Made by a program: the position numbers and the translations under genes
Source: Archangium lansingense
Lineage (GTDB): Bacteria > Myxococcota > Myxococcia > Myxococcales > Myxococcaceae
Assembly: GCF_026626635.1 (NCBI RefSeq)
Contig: NZ_JAPNKA010000001.1
Span: 8,912,501 to 8,976,500 of the forward strand
DNA length: 64,000 nucleotides
Direction of reading: 5' to 3'
Part shown: piece by piece, positions 45,585-54,591 of the stretch
How positions within the stretch are numbered: the stretch's first letter is position 1
Layout of the letters: each line of letters opens with the position of its first letter
Notes under the pieces: generated by a model
Told to the model about the DNA's origin: nothing
The model's database searches: none
Seen by the model: the letters and a program-made list of their open reading frames with translations, nothing else

Positions 45585-46763
45585 ATGAGTGCAGCAGGGG
45601 AGCAATTGGACAGGTTGGTGGAAATCATGGCCCGCCTCCGTGCCCAGGATGGTTGTCCATGGGACAGAGAGCAGGACCTGCGCTCGCTTCGCCCCTACCT
45701 CACCGAAGAGGCCTTTGAGGTCCTGGACGAGATGGACCGGGTGGCCGAGGGCGGCCCCTGGCGCGCGCTGTGCGAGGAGCTGGGGGATCTGCTCTTTCAG
45801 ATCGTCTTCCATGCCCGGCTCGCCGAGGAGCTGGGGGAGTTCTCCATGGCGGACGTCTCGGCGGCGATCAGCGACAAGCTCACCAGCCGCCACCCGCACG
45901 TCTTCGGAGAGCGGCAGGCGGATGGCACCCCGCAGCCCCTGGCCAACTGGGCCAAGCTGAAGGCGGAGGAGCGCAAGAAGAAGACGGGCCGCGAGGGCTC
46001 GGTGCTGGACGGCGTGCCCACGGGCGCCCCAGCCCTGCTGCGTGCCGAGCGCCTCACGGAGAAGGCCAGCCGCATCGGGTTCGACTGGCCGAGCATCCAA
46101 GAGGTACGCGCCAAGCTGGACGAGGAGCTGGGGGAGCTGGACGCGGCCATCGCCTCGGGGAACCGGGACGAGTTGGAGCACGAGCTGGGCGACGTCCTCT
46201 TCTCCCTGGCCAACGTCGCGCGCTTCATCCAGACGCCGGCCGAGGACGCCCTGCGGATGGCCAGCCGACGCTTCACCACGCGCTTCCAGCACATCGAGTC
46301 CGCCCTGCGCGCGGAAGGCATCCCCCTGGGCGAGGCCACCCTGGAGCACATGGACCGCCACTGGGACGCCGCCAAAAAGGTGGAGAAGTCTCTGCCACCC
46401 CCCATCCGCGTCCCCCGTGCACCCCTCGTGGCGCTGCGCCTACCGGTGGCCGACCTCGGCGCCCAGCAGGCCTTCTGGGATCGGCTCGCCCCGCTCCTCG
46501 GTTGGAGCGCGGAAAAGGGAGCGGCCGACGAGGCGGCCTATGGGGACGGGATGTACAGGCTCGTCTTCACCCCCGGCCCGAAGACCCCCTCCCCCCCCTC
46601 CGTGACCTTCGGGGCCCCCTCCGCCGAGGCCGTGGAGCGGCTGCGGACCCTCCTGGAGGGCACCTCCCCCGGGTGCGTACTGGACGGAGGGGCCTCAACG
46701 GGGCGGATCACCTTCCAGGATCCCGCCGGGCTGCGTTGGGAATACGCCTTCGGAGCCGGCTGA
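45585..46763 (+). CDS. mazG: MazG nucleoside triphosphate pyrophosphohydrolase fused to a VOC-like domain
   Basis: A 392-residue protein. Residues 1-265 are a full double-module MazG: DGCPWDREQDLRSLRPYLTE, then CEELGDLLFQIVFHARLAEE, then KLDEELGELDAAIASGNRDE and HELGDVLFSLANVARF. MazG cleaves NTPs to NMPs, cleaning house or blunting the stringent response. The C-terminal about 115 residues (LVALRLPVADLGAQQAFWD through DPAGLRWEYAF) have the pattern of a glyoxalase/VOC module, which MazG normally lacks. GAGGAGAAGG supports the ATG at 45585. Confidence 0.93.
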   Translation: MSAAGEQLDRLVEIMARLRAQDGCPWDREQDLRSLRPYLTEEAFEVLDEMDRVAEGGPWRALCEELGDLLFQIVFHARLAEELGEFSMADVSAAISDKLTSRHPHVFGERQADGTPQPLANWAKLKAEERKKKTGREGSVLDGVPTGAPALLRAERLTEKASRIGFDWPSIQEVRAKLDEELGELDAAIASGNRDELEHELGDVLFSLANVARFIQTPAEDALRMASRRFTTRFQHIESALRAEGIPLGEATLEHMDRHWDAAKKVEKSLPPPIRVPRAPLVALRLPVADLGAQQAFWDRLAPLLGWSAEKGAADEAAYGDGMYRLVFTPGPKTPSPPSVTFGAPSAEAVERLRTLLEGTSPGCVLDGGASTGRITFQDPAGLRWEYAFGAG

Positions 46764-46809
46764 TTGATGAGACTCGGGCGTCCAGAAGGTGGCACGGATC
46801 ACGCAGGTC

Positions 46810-46839
46810 TTGACGCTCGGTAAGGCGCCGAAGTAGGTA
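46810..46839 (+). promoter_or_regulatory. Candidate sigma-70 promoter of rpsT
   Basis: TTGACG at 46810-46815 and TAGGTA at 46834-46839 with an 18-bp spacer, ending 38 bp before the rpsT start. The -35 match is good and the -10 match moderate. Confidence 0.45.
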
Positions 46840-46877
46840 CGGCCCCTCTTTTCCACAGAAGTAAGCTGGAGATCACC

Positions 46878-47153
46878 TTGGCCAACACCAAGTCTGCAGA
46901 GAAGCGTAACCGCCAGGCCCAGAAGCGCCGCGCGCGCAACATCAACGTCCGCACCACGGTGAAGGATGCCGTGAAGAACCTGCGCGACACCCTCACCACC
47001 AAGGACACGGCGAAGACCGGGGACGCCCTCAAGGCCGCCACCCGCACGATCGCCAAGGCTGCGTCCAAGGGCGTCATCCACAAGCGCGCCGCCTCGCGCC
47101 GCATCTCCCGGCTCGCCAAGGCCACGAACCGCGCCAAGGCCGCCGCGAAGTAG
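46878..47153 (+). CDS. rpsT: 30S ribosomal protein S20
   Basis: A 91-residue S20 that binds 16S rRNA. The whole family pattern is visible: MANTKSAEKRNRQAQKRRAR, then TTVKDAVKNLRDTL and KGVIHKRAASRRISRLAKAT. The start codon is TTG at 46878 behind a GGAG motif, as E. coli rpsT uses UUG in connection with autoregulation. It is alone on its strand between mazG and the convergent lptE. Confidence 0.96.
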   Translation: MANTKSAEKRNRQAQKRRARNINVRTTVKDAVKNLRDTLTTKDTAKTGDALKAATRTIAKAASKGVIHKRAASRRISRLAKATNRAKAAAK

Positions 47154-47169
47154 TCAGTCGTCGCGTCCC

Positions 47170-47712
47170 TCACCAGCTACTGGCCAACCGGTCGTATCCC
47201 TCGCGCATCAACGTCTCTGCGAGACGGTGCAGCGCGGACTGCCGGTTGGCCTCGACCTCCAGGACATCGCCGGACACGCTCGCCGTGCCCGGAAGGAAGT
47301 CTTCCGTCCCGGAGACCTCTGCCGTCGCCACCACCTGTCCGTCCCGCTTGAGCTGCAGCAGCACCGTCGCGGAAGCACGGTAGCTCGCCAGCTGCGGAGG
47401 GGCGCTCTGCGTGTTCCCCTGAAAGACGGGCTCGGCGATGGCGGTGGGCATACTGCCCACGCCCAACACCACGCCCTCCAGGGTGGCCTCGCAGGCCCCC
47501 GTGCCGCCGAGCACCCCGGCGCGCACCAGCTCCTGACGCATGCTCCGAGTGAAGAGCAGCTCCAGGCCCGGCTCCGCCGTGTTGTTGCTGAAGACGGGCG
47601 CGCAGACCGAGCGCACCCCTCCAGGCAGCCCCGTGCCCCGAGGCGTGAAGCGATAGCCGCACCCAGCAGCCGACAGCAAGAGGACCCACCCCACCACGCG
47701 CATACGGGACAT
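47170..47712 (-). CDS. lptE: LPS-assembly lipoprotein LptE-like
   Basis: A 180-residue lipoprotein of the LptE/RlpB type. The lipobox SAAGCGYRF begins the mature protein, and GYRFTPRGTGLPGGVRSVCA, VFSNNTAEPGLELLFTRSMRQE and AETLMREGYDRL fit the family in delta-proteobacteria. LptE plugs the LptD barrel that inserts LPS at the cell surface. It is downstream of leuS and a zinc-ribbon gene; in E. coli lptE also follows leuS directly. The ATG at 47712 is used, with a second at 47703. Confidence 0.88.
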   Translation of the reverse strand: MSRMRVVGWVLLLSAAGCGYRFTPRGTGLPGGVRSVCAPVFSNNTAEPGLELLFTRSMRQELVRAGVLGGTGACEATLEGVVLGVGSMPTAIAEPVFQGNTQSAPPQLASYRASATVLLQLKRDGQVVATAEVSGTEDFLPGTASVSGDVLEVEANRQSALHRLAETLMREGYDRLASSW

Positions 47713-47743
47713 GGCGCCCACACTAGCGGCGCGATCCCCACGG

Positions 47744-48295
47744 TCAAGCGGGAGGGGAACCCCCGTCCTCGCGCACCTCTACCCCGCGTGATCGCACCAC
47801 GTCCGCGAGCGTGAGCCAGGCGGAACGCAGGCGCTGCTCCACGGAGGAGCCACGCCGCACGGTCCCCAGGTCCCAGCGCGTCTCCACCTCGCCGGTGGAC
47901 TCCAGGACGAGCGTGTAGCGACGCCCGGAGAGCGCGAGGGCCACTCCCACCAGGGCCAGCAGGCCGAGCAGCACGCGCACCACCTGCGGCACAAAGGGCA
48001 GCACCACAAGAGCGCCGACGGTGAGGGCCAGGGCCTCGTAGCGCAGCCGGTGCACCAGGGAGAGGCGGCGCAGGCTGGGCAGCTCGAGGAGGAAGGGCGT
48101 GGCGGAGCCTCCCGGATGAAAAGAGAGGCGGTTGCCCTCGCCCACGAGGACGCGCCCGCCCGGGAGCTCCGCCGAGAGGAAACGGTCCGCGGAGGAGCCC
48201 CGCCCCGAAGGCAGAGGGGCCTCGGGCAGCTCTCCCCCGCACGCGGCGCAGCGGCCCGCCCCCGCCCGCTGGGGACGGCCGCATTGCTTGCACAT
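47744..48295 (-). CDS. Zinc-ribbon membrane protein of unknown function
   Basis: A 183-residue protein starting with a zinc ribbon: MCKQCGRPQRAGAGRCAACG, with two C-x2-C pairs. Two adjacent membrane helices lie at about residues 88-125 (ALALTVGALVVLPFVPQVVR and VLLGLLALVGVALALSG), with a beta-rich cytoplasmic region after. The ATG at 48295 is used; a GTG at 48316 with GGGAG upstream is also possible. It sits between leuS and lptE. I recognise no functional family. Confidence 0.72.
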   Translation of the reverse strand: MCKQCGRPQRAGAGRCAACGGELPEAPLPSGRGSSADRFLSAELPGGRVLVGEGNRLSFHPGGSATPFLLELPSLRRLSLVHRLRYEALALTVGALVVLPFVPQVVRVLLGLLALVGVALALSGRRYTLVLESTGEVETRWDLGTVRRGSSVEQRLRSAWLTLADVVRSRGVEVREDGGSPPA

Positions 48296-48328
48296 GACGA
48301 GGACCTCGGTCGGCACCGGGCTCCCGTC

Positions 48329-50821
48329 TCAGCCGACGACGAAGTTCACCAGCCGCTTGGGGACGAAGACGAACTTGCGCAGCGTCTTGCCTGCCATGGC
48401 CGCCTGCACCCGCTCGTCCGCCTCGGCCGCGGCCCGCACATCCGCCTCGGCCGCGTCCGCCGGCACGCGGATCTCCGCGCGCAGCTTGCCGTTCACCTGC
48501 ACCGCGTACGGAATCACGTCGTCCACCACCAGGGCCGGATCGAACTCCGGCCAGCCCTGCGTGACGGTGAAGTCCTTCGCACCGTAGGACTCGGCGATCT
48601 CATCGGCCAGGTGCGGAGCGAACGGAGTCAGCACCACGGACAGGATGCGCACGGCCTCGGCCATGGCGGCCTTCTCCGCGGGCGTCTCCGGCGTCCCCAG
48701 CGCGTACAGCGCGTTCACGTACTCCATGGAGCCGGCGATGGCCGTGTTGAAGGACAGGCGCTCGATGGCCTCCCCCACCCGCTTCAGGCACTTGTGCGCG
48801 GCCCGGCGGATCTCCAGCGCCTTGCCCTCATAGGCCCCGTCATGCGTGGCCCCGGCCACGCCCTGGTGCTGCACCGCCAGCGTCCACACCCGCTTCAGGA
48901 AGCGGAACGCGCCCTCCACCTGATCGTCGGACCAGTCGAAGTCGCGCTCGGGCGGGCCGGCGAACAGCACGTAGGTGCGCGCGGTGTCCGCGCCGTACTT
49001 GTTCACGATGGAGGCTGGCGCCACCACGTTGCCCCAGCGCTTGGACATCTTCCGCCCGTCCGGGCCGTTGACGATGCCCTGCGTCACCAGGCGCTTGACG
49101 GGCTCGTCCACCGGGCTCAGCCCCAGCAGCTTCATCACCCGCGTCCAGAACCGGAAGTACAGCAGGTGCATCACCGCGTGCTCGGGGCCGCCCACGTACA
49201 CGTCCACCGGCAGCCAGCGCTGGGCCTCCTTCGGCTCGATGGGCGCCTGGTCGTAGTGCGGCGACAGGTAGCGCGCGAAGTACCAGCAGGAGTCGACGAA
49301 CGTGTCCATCGTCTCCGTCTCGCGCCGCGCGGGGCCCTTGCACTTGGGGCACGTGGTGTTGACCCACGAGGGCACCTTCGCCAGGGGCGGCTCGCCCTTG
49401 CCCGTCAGCACCGTCTGGGTGTCGATCTCCGGCAGGCGCACCGGCAGCTGCTCCAGCGGCACGGGCTGCCCCTTGCGCTCGGGATCGCACTTCTCGCAGT
49501 AGACGATGGGGATGGGCGTACCCCAGTAGCGCTGGCGGCTGAAGCCCCAGTCCTTCTGGCGGTACGTCACCTTGGGCTCGCCGCGGCCCTCGGCCCGCAG
49601 CTTCTCGCCCATCTTCTTGCGCGCCTCGGCCGACGGCAGCCCCGAGTTCTCGCCCGAGTCCACCAGCACGCCGTCCTCGGTATACGCCTTCTCCAGCGCG
49701 TCACCCGCCGGCAGCTTGTCGCCCGAGGCCGGCTGCACCACCACCTTCACGGGCAGGGCGTACTTGCGCGCGAAGTCGAAGTCGCGCTCGTCGTGCGCCG
49801 GCACGCTCATCACCGCGCCCGTGCCGTAGTCGGACAGCACGAAGTTGGCGATCCAGATGGGCACCGGCTGGCCGGTGAAGGGATTGATGGCGTGCGCCCC
49901 GGTGAAGACGCCCTCCTTCGTGGCGCCCTCGGCGGTGCGGTCCGTCTTGGAGATGGAGGCCATCTTCTTCACGAAGGCCTCCACCTCGGCGCGCTGCGCG
50001 GGCGTGGTCACCTGCGCCACCAGCTTGTGGTCCGGCGCCAGCACCACGTAGGTGCAGCCGTAGATGGTGTCGATGCGCGTGGTGAAGACGCGGATGCGCG
50101 CGTCACTGCCCTGCACGTTGAAGTCCGCCTCCACACCCTCGGAGCGGCCAATCCAGTTGCGCTGCATCGAGGTGATGCGCTCGGGCCAGTCCTTCAGCTC
50201 GTCCAGGCCGTCCAGCAGCGCCTGCGAGTACTTCGTGATCCGGAAGGACCACTCGGGCAGCTCCTTGTCCACCACCGGGGACTCGCAGCGCTCGCACGTG
50301 CCGTCCTTCACCTGCTCGTTGGCGATGACAGTCAGACAGCCCGTACACCAGTTCACCTTGCTAAAGCGGCGATAGACCAGCCCTCGCTCCAGCATCTGGA
50401 TGAAGAACCACTGGTTCCAGCGGTAGTACTCGGGCTCGCTGGTGTTGACCTCGCGCGTCCAGTCGTAGCTGTAGCCCAGCGAGCGGATCTCCTTCTTGAA
50501 GGAGTCGATGTTCTCGCGGGTGCGCACCGCCGGGTGCACGCCGTCCTTGATGGCCGCGTTCTCCGCCGGCAGACCAAAGGCGTCCCAGCCCATGGGGTGC
50601 AGCACGTCGAAGCCCCGCATCTGGAAGAAGCGCGCGTAGACATCACCGATGAGGTAGTTGCGCACGTGCCCCATGTGCATCTTGCCGCTGGGGTACGGAA
50701 GCATCTCGAGGATGTACTTCTTCGGAGCCCCGGGGCGCTTGCCCGCCCGGAACACACCCGCCTCTTCCCAACGGTTCTGCCACTTCTGCTCGATTGCCTG
50801 CGGCTCGTAACGCTCGTTCAT
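48329..50821 (-). CDS. leuS: Leucyl-tRNA synthetase
   Basis: Charges tRNA-Leu. The 830-residue class I enzyme has the HIGH-type motif PYPSGKMHMGHVRN (about residues 43-56), a zinc-binding insert with CTGC and CERC, the CP1 editing domain (GTGAVMSVPAHDERDFDFA), a second Cys cluster TTCPKCKG, and the KMSKS-like loop DGRKMSKRWGNVV, where the last Ser is Arg. The C-terminal anticodon domain is complete. The ATG at 50821 is used, with one two codons earlier. It leads the leuS - zinc-ribbon - lptE run. Confidence 0.97.
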   Translation of the reverse strand: MNERYEPQAIEQKWQNRWEEAGVFRAGKRPGAPKKYILEMLPYPSGKMHMGHVRNYLIGDVYARFFQMRGFDVLHPMGWDAFGLPAENAAIKDGVHPAVRTRENIDSFKKEIRSLGYSYDWTREVNTSEPEYYRWNQWFFIQMLERGLVYRRFSKVNWCTGCLTVIANEQVKDGTCERCESPVVDKELPEWSFRITKYSQALLDGLDELKDWPERITSMQRNWIGRSEGVEADFNVQGSDARIRVFTTRIDTIYGCTYVVLAPDHKLVAQVTTPAQRAEVEAFVKKMASISKTDRTAEGATKEGVFTGAHAINPFTGQPVPIWIANFVLSDYGTGAVMSVPAHDERDFDFARKYALPVKVVVQPASGDKLPAGDALEKAYTEDGVLVDSGENSGLPSAEARKKMGEKLRAEGRGEPKVTYRQKDWGFSRQRYWGTPIPIVYCEKCDPERKGQPVPLEQLPVRLPEIDTQTVLTGKGEPPLAKVPSWVNTTCPKCKGPARRETETMDTFVDSCWYFARYLSPHYDQAPIEPKEAQRWLPVDVYVGGPEHAVMHLLYFRFWTRVMKLLGLSPVDEPVKRLVTQGIVNGPDGRKMSKRWGNVVAPASIVNKYGADTARTYVLFAGPPERDFDWSDDQVEGAFRFLKRVWTLAVQHQGVAGATHDGAYEGKALEIRRAAHKCLKRVGEAIERLSFNTAIAGSMEYVNALYALGTPETPAEKAAMAEAVRILSVVLTPFAPHLADEIAESYGAKDFTVTQGWPEFDPALVVDDVIPYAVQVNGKLRAEIRVPADAAEADVRAAAEADERVQAAMAGKTLRKFVFVPKRLVNFVVG

Positions 50822-50961
50822 GGCCATGACGTGGTGCGTCTTAGTGGGACGTCCGTCCCCAAGCAACAACAGACGCCCGGGTCCGTCTCCCTCTGACGCC
50901 TGCTCCCCAGGCACGAGGGGCCAGAGGTCGGCTCGACAACAAGCGCCCGCTGGGCTGGCCG

Positions 50962-51345
50962 CTACTCCAGGCGCAGCAGGCTCTTCACCGTGTCCTGCAC
51001 CACCTTGGACTGCACCGGCTTGACCAGATAGGCGCTGGCCCCGAGCGCCATGGCGCGCTCGCGATCCTCAACGGCAGACTCGGTGGTGATGACCACGATG
51101 GGGACGGTGCGGTACGCGTCCGTCTGCCGGATGTGGCGGATGAGCTTGAGCCCATCCATCAACGGCATGTTGATGTCCGTGAGGATGAGATCGTAGCGGC
51201 CCAGGGTGAGCTTCTTGAGGCCCTCGGCCCCGTCCTGCGCCTCGTCGGTGTGGAGCCATGAGCCCAACCGCTGCAGCGCGTACATGAGACTGCGCCGCAT
51301 CGCCTGAGAGTCATCCACCACCAGCGCCCGGATCTGCTGCGTCAT
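50962..51345 (-). CDS. CheY-like single-domain response regulator
   Basis: A 127-residue stand-alone receiver. All phosphorylation residues are present: acidic pair in ALVVDDSQAMR, phospho-acceptor Asp in LILTDINMPLMDG, Thr in VVITTES and Lys in AYLVKPVQ. There is no output domain, so it acts through a protein partner as CheY does. The ATG at 51345 (MTQQIRALVV) is used. No kinase gene is adjacent. Confidence 0.93.
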   Translation of the reverse strand: MTQQIRALVVDDSQAMRRSLMYALQRLGSWLHTDEAQDGAEGLKKLTLGRYDLILTDINMPLMDGLKLIRHIRQTDAYRTVPIVVITTESAVEDRERAMALGASAYLVKPVQSKVVQDTVKSLLRLE

Positions 51346-51540
51346 GGCGCCGACCATAGCACCGCCCGGCGTCCGCGAGGTTGGAGAACCCAGGTCGCCC
51401 CCTGCTGCGGCACGGGCACCTGCATGCAGTCGTACTGGCTCCCAGGAGAATACTCGCGGGTCCCTCCCATAGCGGCCGGCCGGGCGGGCGCGCCCGAAAT
51501 CCGACGAGACAGGTCATGCACTCCGCGTTACCTCAGAGGA

Positions 51541-52398
51541 ATGCCTGAAGGGAACATCATCCATCGTATCGCCCGGATTCACGGCCAGTGGCTCGTGGGG
51601 CGGAGCTTCATCGCGGACTCGCCCCAAGGGCGTTTCTCAGCGGATGCCCGGCTCCTGTCGGGACGGACACTCGTGAGTGTGGACGCGCATGGCAAGCACC
51701 TCTTCCACCACTTCGAGGGCGGCGTACGGCTGCACATCCACCTCGGCCTCTTTGGCAATCTGAAGCACTTCCGCTCTCGGGCTCCGCCCCCCTCCTCTGC
51801 GTGCCGGCTGCGGCGCTCCTCGCCCCAGGCGTCACTCCACCTCGCCGGGCCTCAGGCTTGTGAGCTGCTCAGCCCCGAAGACGAGGCCACCCTCCGCTCC
51901 CGACTGGGGCAGGATCCGCTGCGCCCGGATGCCTCGCCCTCGCGAGCCTTCGAGGCCCTCCGCCGAGGACGCATTCCCCTGGCGGCCGCGCTGCTGGACC
52001 AGGAGCGCATCGCAGGCGTGGGCAACATCCTGCGCGCCGAGGCCCTCTTCCTCGCGCACCTGCCGCCCTTGCGCCCCGCCTCGGAGTTGAGCCTCGTGGA
52101 CTTCGAGCGCCTGTGGGAGGCCCTTCGGCTGCTGATGGAGGACGCGGCCCGCGACGGGCGCATCGTCGCGCCCCATGCACCCCCGGCCCCCTGGGAGACT
52201 CCCGGCAAGCGCCGCGAGGATCGCTTCAGCGTCTACGAGCGCGGGGGCCAGCCATGTCCTCGGTGTGCCTCGCCCATCTCGCGCGTGGAGCTGGCCGGAC
52301 GCGGACTGTTCTTCTGCCCCGGCTGCCAGACTCCAGGCGCACGTGGGAGACCGGCTCGCCGCCCTCGAGCCGCCCCGTCTGGACGCGCTCGTCCCTGA
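51541..52398 (+). CDS. Fpg/Nei family DNA glycosylase
   Basis: A 285-residue base-excision repair enzyme of the Nei type. The catalytic N-terminus MPEGNIIHRIA has the nucleophilic Pro and the Glu, and the Lys is in GKHLFHHFEGG. The helix-two-turn-helix shows QERIAGVGNILRAEALFLA, and the C-terminal zinc finger is CPRCASPISRVELAGRGLFF followed by CPGC. Nei enzymes remove oxidised pyrimidines. About 20 basic residues follow the zinc finger, an unusual tail. AGAGGA lies directly before the ATG, an unusually close ribosome-binding site. Confidence 0.9.
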   Translation: MPEGNIIHRIARIHGQWLVGRSFIADSPQGRFSADARLLSGRTLVSVDAHGKHLFHHFEGGVRLHIHLGLFGNLKHFRSRAPPPSSACRLRRSSPQASLHLAGPQACELLSPEDEATLRSRLGQDPLRPDASPSRAFEALRRGRIPLAAALLDQERIAGVGNILRAEALFLAHLPPLRPASELSLVDFERLWEALRLLMEDAARDGRIVAPHAPPAPWETPGKRREDRFSVYERGGQPCPRCASPISRVELAGRGLFFCPGCQTPGARGRPARRPRAAPSGRARP

Positions 52399-52451
52399 GC
52401 GCCCCGACTGTTCTCATGCACCGGGGTCTCCGGTCGGATACAAACCCTCTC

Positions 52452-53108
52452 ATGTTCCGCCGCACCGCCCTCGCCGCCTTCAGCCTCTCGCTGGCTGCCT
52501 GCTCCACCCCACAGCACAACACCCGGGAGGTGCTCCAGCGCACCGATACCCGCTTCTTCATCCGGGAGCAGTGCCAACCCAAGAGCACCGCCTCTCTCTC
52601 CCAAGCCCAGGTCACTGGGCTCGACGAGCTGCCCGCGTCCCTTCGCGACCGGCTCCTCGCGGACCTCCCCGTGGAAGCCACCGGGAGCAGACCGTTCATC
52701 CAGTGCCAGGATGTCGCCGCTCGGCTCCTCGAGGACCGGCTTCACGCACTCTGCTGGCCGGAAGCGCGCGTGACGTGGCAGCCGGAGACCGGGACCGTCA
52801 CACCACCTCCCCAACCCCGGCTGAGCGTCCAGCTCGGGACGCGCTACCAGGTCGACGCCATCTGGGTCGTCCAGGGCAAGAACGCAACGGTGCCAGCGTC
52901 GCGCATCATCAAGGCGGCGCAGAGCGCCCTCCCCAAGGACAGAGCGTGCACGGCCCGCACGTTCGAGGACATCCGGACCCAGGTCTCCAAACTCGGGACG
53001 TTCCACCGGGTGCTCGTGGCCCCGGGCCCACCGGGCAGCGAACACAAGGTCCCCGTGGTCATCGACATCAGCGAGAAGACTCCTGTCCCCCAGACACGAG
53101 GGAAGTGA
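52452..53108 (+). CDS. Predicted lipoprotein with a POTRA-like C-terminal domain
   Basis: A 218-residue lipoprotein with lipobox SLAAC (Cys17). The C-terminal stretch from about residue 128 (YQVDAIWVVQGKNATVPASR, then FEDIRTQVSKLGTFHRVLV and VPVVIDISEKTP) has the strand-helix-helix-strand-strand pattern of a POTRA domain like those in BamA, but no barrel follows. Two Cys pairs may form disulfides. The role is unknown; it could be an accessory factor of outer-membrane assembly. It starts 53 bp after the Nei gene. Confidence 0.7.
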   Translation: MFRRTALAAFSLSLAACSTPQHNTREVLQRTDTRFFIREQCQPKSTASLSQAQVTGLDELPASLRDRLLADLPVEATGSRPFIQCQDVAARLLEDRLHALCWPEARVTWQPETGTVTPPPQPRLSVQLGTRYQVDAIWVVQGKNATVPASRIIKAAQSALPKDRACTARTFEDIRTQVSKLGTFHRVLVAPGPPGSEHKVPVVIDISEKTPVPQTRGK

Positions 53109-53151
53109 GCCACACCCGGCTGTTCTCGCGGCGAAAGTGGCCCTGTCCCCC

Positions 53152-53631
53152 TCAAGTGGAGGAGCGGGAGAGCAGGCGGAACAGCTTCGCATGCTCGGGA
53201 TAGCGGGCGGCCAGGTCCTCGCCTCGGGGCATCTCCCAGTCCGCGAAATCGAAGCCGGGGCCCACTGTGCAACCACACAACGTGTAGTCACCTCGAGGCA
53301 GCGCCGCCTGCAGCACCCCAGCCGGCACGAGCACCTGCGGCAGCTCACCTCGGGTCACATCCCGGCCCAGGCTCACCGTCTCCATGCTGCCATTCTCGTT
53401 GAGCAGATACATCGTCAGCACGTGCCCATCGTAGAAGTGCCACAGCTCGTCTGAATTCACCCGGTGCCAGGCCGCGAACGTGCCTCGCGGCAGCAGGTAG
53501 TACATGGCGGTCCCCACCGAGCGCGCGCCTCGCGGTGTTTCCACCGGCACCGTCGAGCGCCACGTCTCTCGGTAGAAGCCCCCCTCGGGATGAGGCGCCA
53601 ATCCCAGTGTCTTCACCAACTCTTCGACCAT
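53152..53631 (-). CDS. Cupin_5 (DUF985) family protein
   Basis: A 159-residue cupin of the DUF985 family. The family pattern is LGLAPHPEGGFYRETW, then AMYYLLPRGTFAAWHRVNSD, ELWHFYDG and a C-terminal TVGPGFDFADWEMP. Some members have been likened to sugar isomerases, but the function is not settled. The ATG at 53631 is divergent from the hydrolase at 53677 with only 45 bp between them, so the two promoters overlap. Confidence 0.88.
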   Translation of the reverse strand: MVEELVKTLGLAPHPEGGFYRETWRSTVPVETPRGARSVGTAMYYLLPRGTFAAWHRVNSDELWHFYDGHVLTMYLLNENGSMETVSLGRDVTRGELPQVLVPAGVLQAALPRGDYTLCGCTVGPGFDFADWEMPRGEDLAARYPEHAKLFRLLSRSST

Positions 53632-53676
53632 GGGACCAGTGTAGCGCCACCATGGCGTGCGATACGCTTCGTCACA

Positions 53677-54588
53677 ATGCCTCAGCCATTTCCTCAACAG
53701 CGGAGGCTTCGCCTCGTCGCGCTCGTCCTCGTCCTGCTGGGCCTGGGCTGGGCAGGCTCTGGTGCGGTGGTGACGTGGCGGCTCACGCGCAGGGCTCGGC
53801 CTGTCTTTCCCGAACCAGCTCCAACGCTCGCCCGAGGTGCCATCGAAGCGCATCGGCTCGTCACGGCTGATGGCCTCGGGGTGGGCGCCTGGCTGGTGCG
53901 GGGAGAGCCCGGTACGCCCTGCGTGCTGATGCTGCATGGCAACGGAGGCTCGCGAACCTCGCTGCGCTCTCTCCTCGAGCTACTCGCCGGACAGGGGCAT
54001 TGCGTGCTGGCCCTCAGCCTCCGCACCCATGGGGACTCGGAGGGCGAGGTGAATGACCTCGGCTGGAGTGCCCGTCAGGACGTGCTCGCCGGCATCGCGT
54101 TCCTCGAGCGCGAAGTGCCGGACCGTCCGAGGATCGTGTTCGGCACCTCGCTCGGGGCCGCGGCCGCCATCTTCGCCTCGCGGGAGGTGGGCTCCCGCGT
54201 TCAGGGGTACGTGCTCGAGTCACCCTACCGGGATCTGCGCACCGCCGTGAGCAACCGACTGGAGAGCTACCTGCTGCCCGGGCTCGACAGGCTGGCCTTC
54301 CACAGCATGTGGCTCTTCGGGGACGCCTTGCTGCCCGTTCCCGCGGAGCAGCTCCGCCCGCTCGACCATGTGGTCGGCATCCCCCAGGAGGTACCCGTGC
54401 TGTTCCTGGCGGGGGCCAAGGATCGTCACGCCCGCCTCTTCGAGGTGGAGGACCTCGCCGGACGCATCTCCTCTCACGCCCGGCTGGAGGTGTTTCGCGA
54501 GGGCCATCACGGGACGCTCCGGGACTCCGAGCCCGAGCGCTACCAGCGGCATCTGCTGGAGTTCGTGCGCTCCTCCGTGCGACGGTGA
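53677..54588 (+). CDS. Membrane-anchored alpha/beta hydrolase
   Basis: A 303-residue alpha/beta hydrolase with one N-terminal membrane helix (about residues 12-34). The oxyanion region is VLMLHGNGGSR, the nucleophile elbow IVFGTSLGAAAAI (Ser in GTSLG), the acid in LFLAGAKDRHARL and the His in FREGHHGTL. Its architecture resembles BEM46/FrsA-like hydrolases. The substrate is unknown. It is followed three bases later by a small-protein gene. Confidence 0.88.
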   Translation: MPQPFPQQRRLRLVALVLVLLGLGWAGSGAVVTWRLTRRARPVFPEPAPTLARGAIEAHRLVTADGLGVGAWLVRGEPGTPCVLMLHGNGGSRTSLRSLLELLAGQGHCVLALSLRTHGDSEGEVNDLGWSARQDVLAGIAFLEREVPDRPRIVFGTSLGAAAAIFASREVGSRVQGYVLESPYRDLRTAVSNRLESYLLPGLDRLAFHSMWLFGDALLPVPAEQLRPLDHVVGIPQEVPVLFLAGAKDRHARLFEVEDLAGRISSHARLEVFREGHHGTLRDSEPERYQRHLLEFVRSSVRR

Positions 54589-54591
54589 GCC

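Noticed and set aside
46790..46804. Sigma-54-like string TGGCACG before rpsT
   Set aside because: The spacing is right, but the -12 element is ACGC rather than TTGC, and a better sigma-70 candidate lies closer to this housekeeping gene.
48050..50896. 948-codon open frame opposite leuS
   Set aside because: High-GC antisense shadow of leuS, with His/Arg/Gln-rich translation and no domain.
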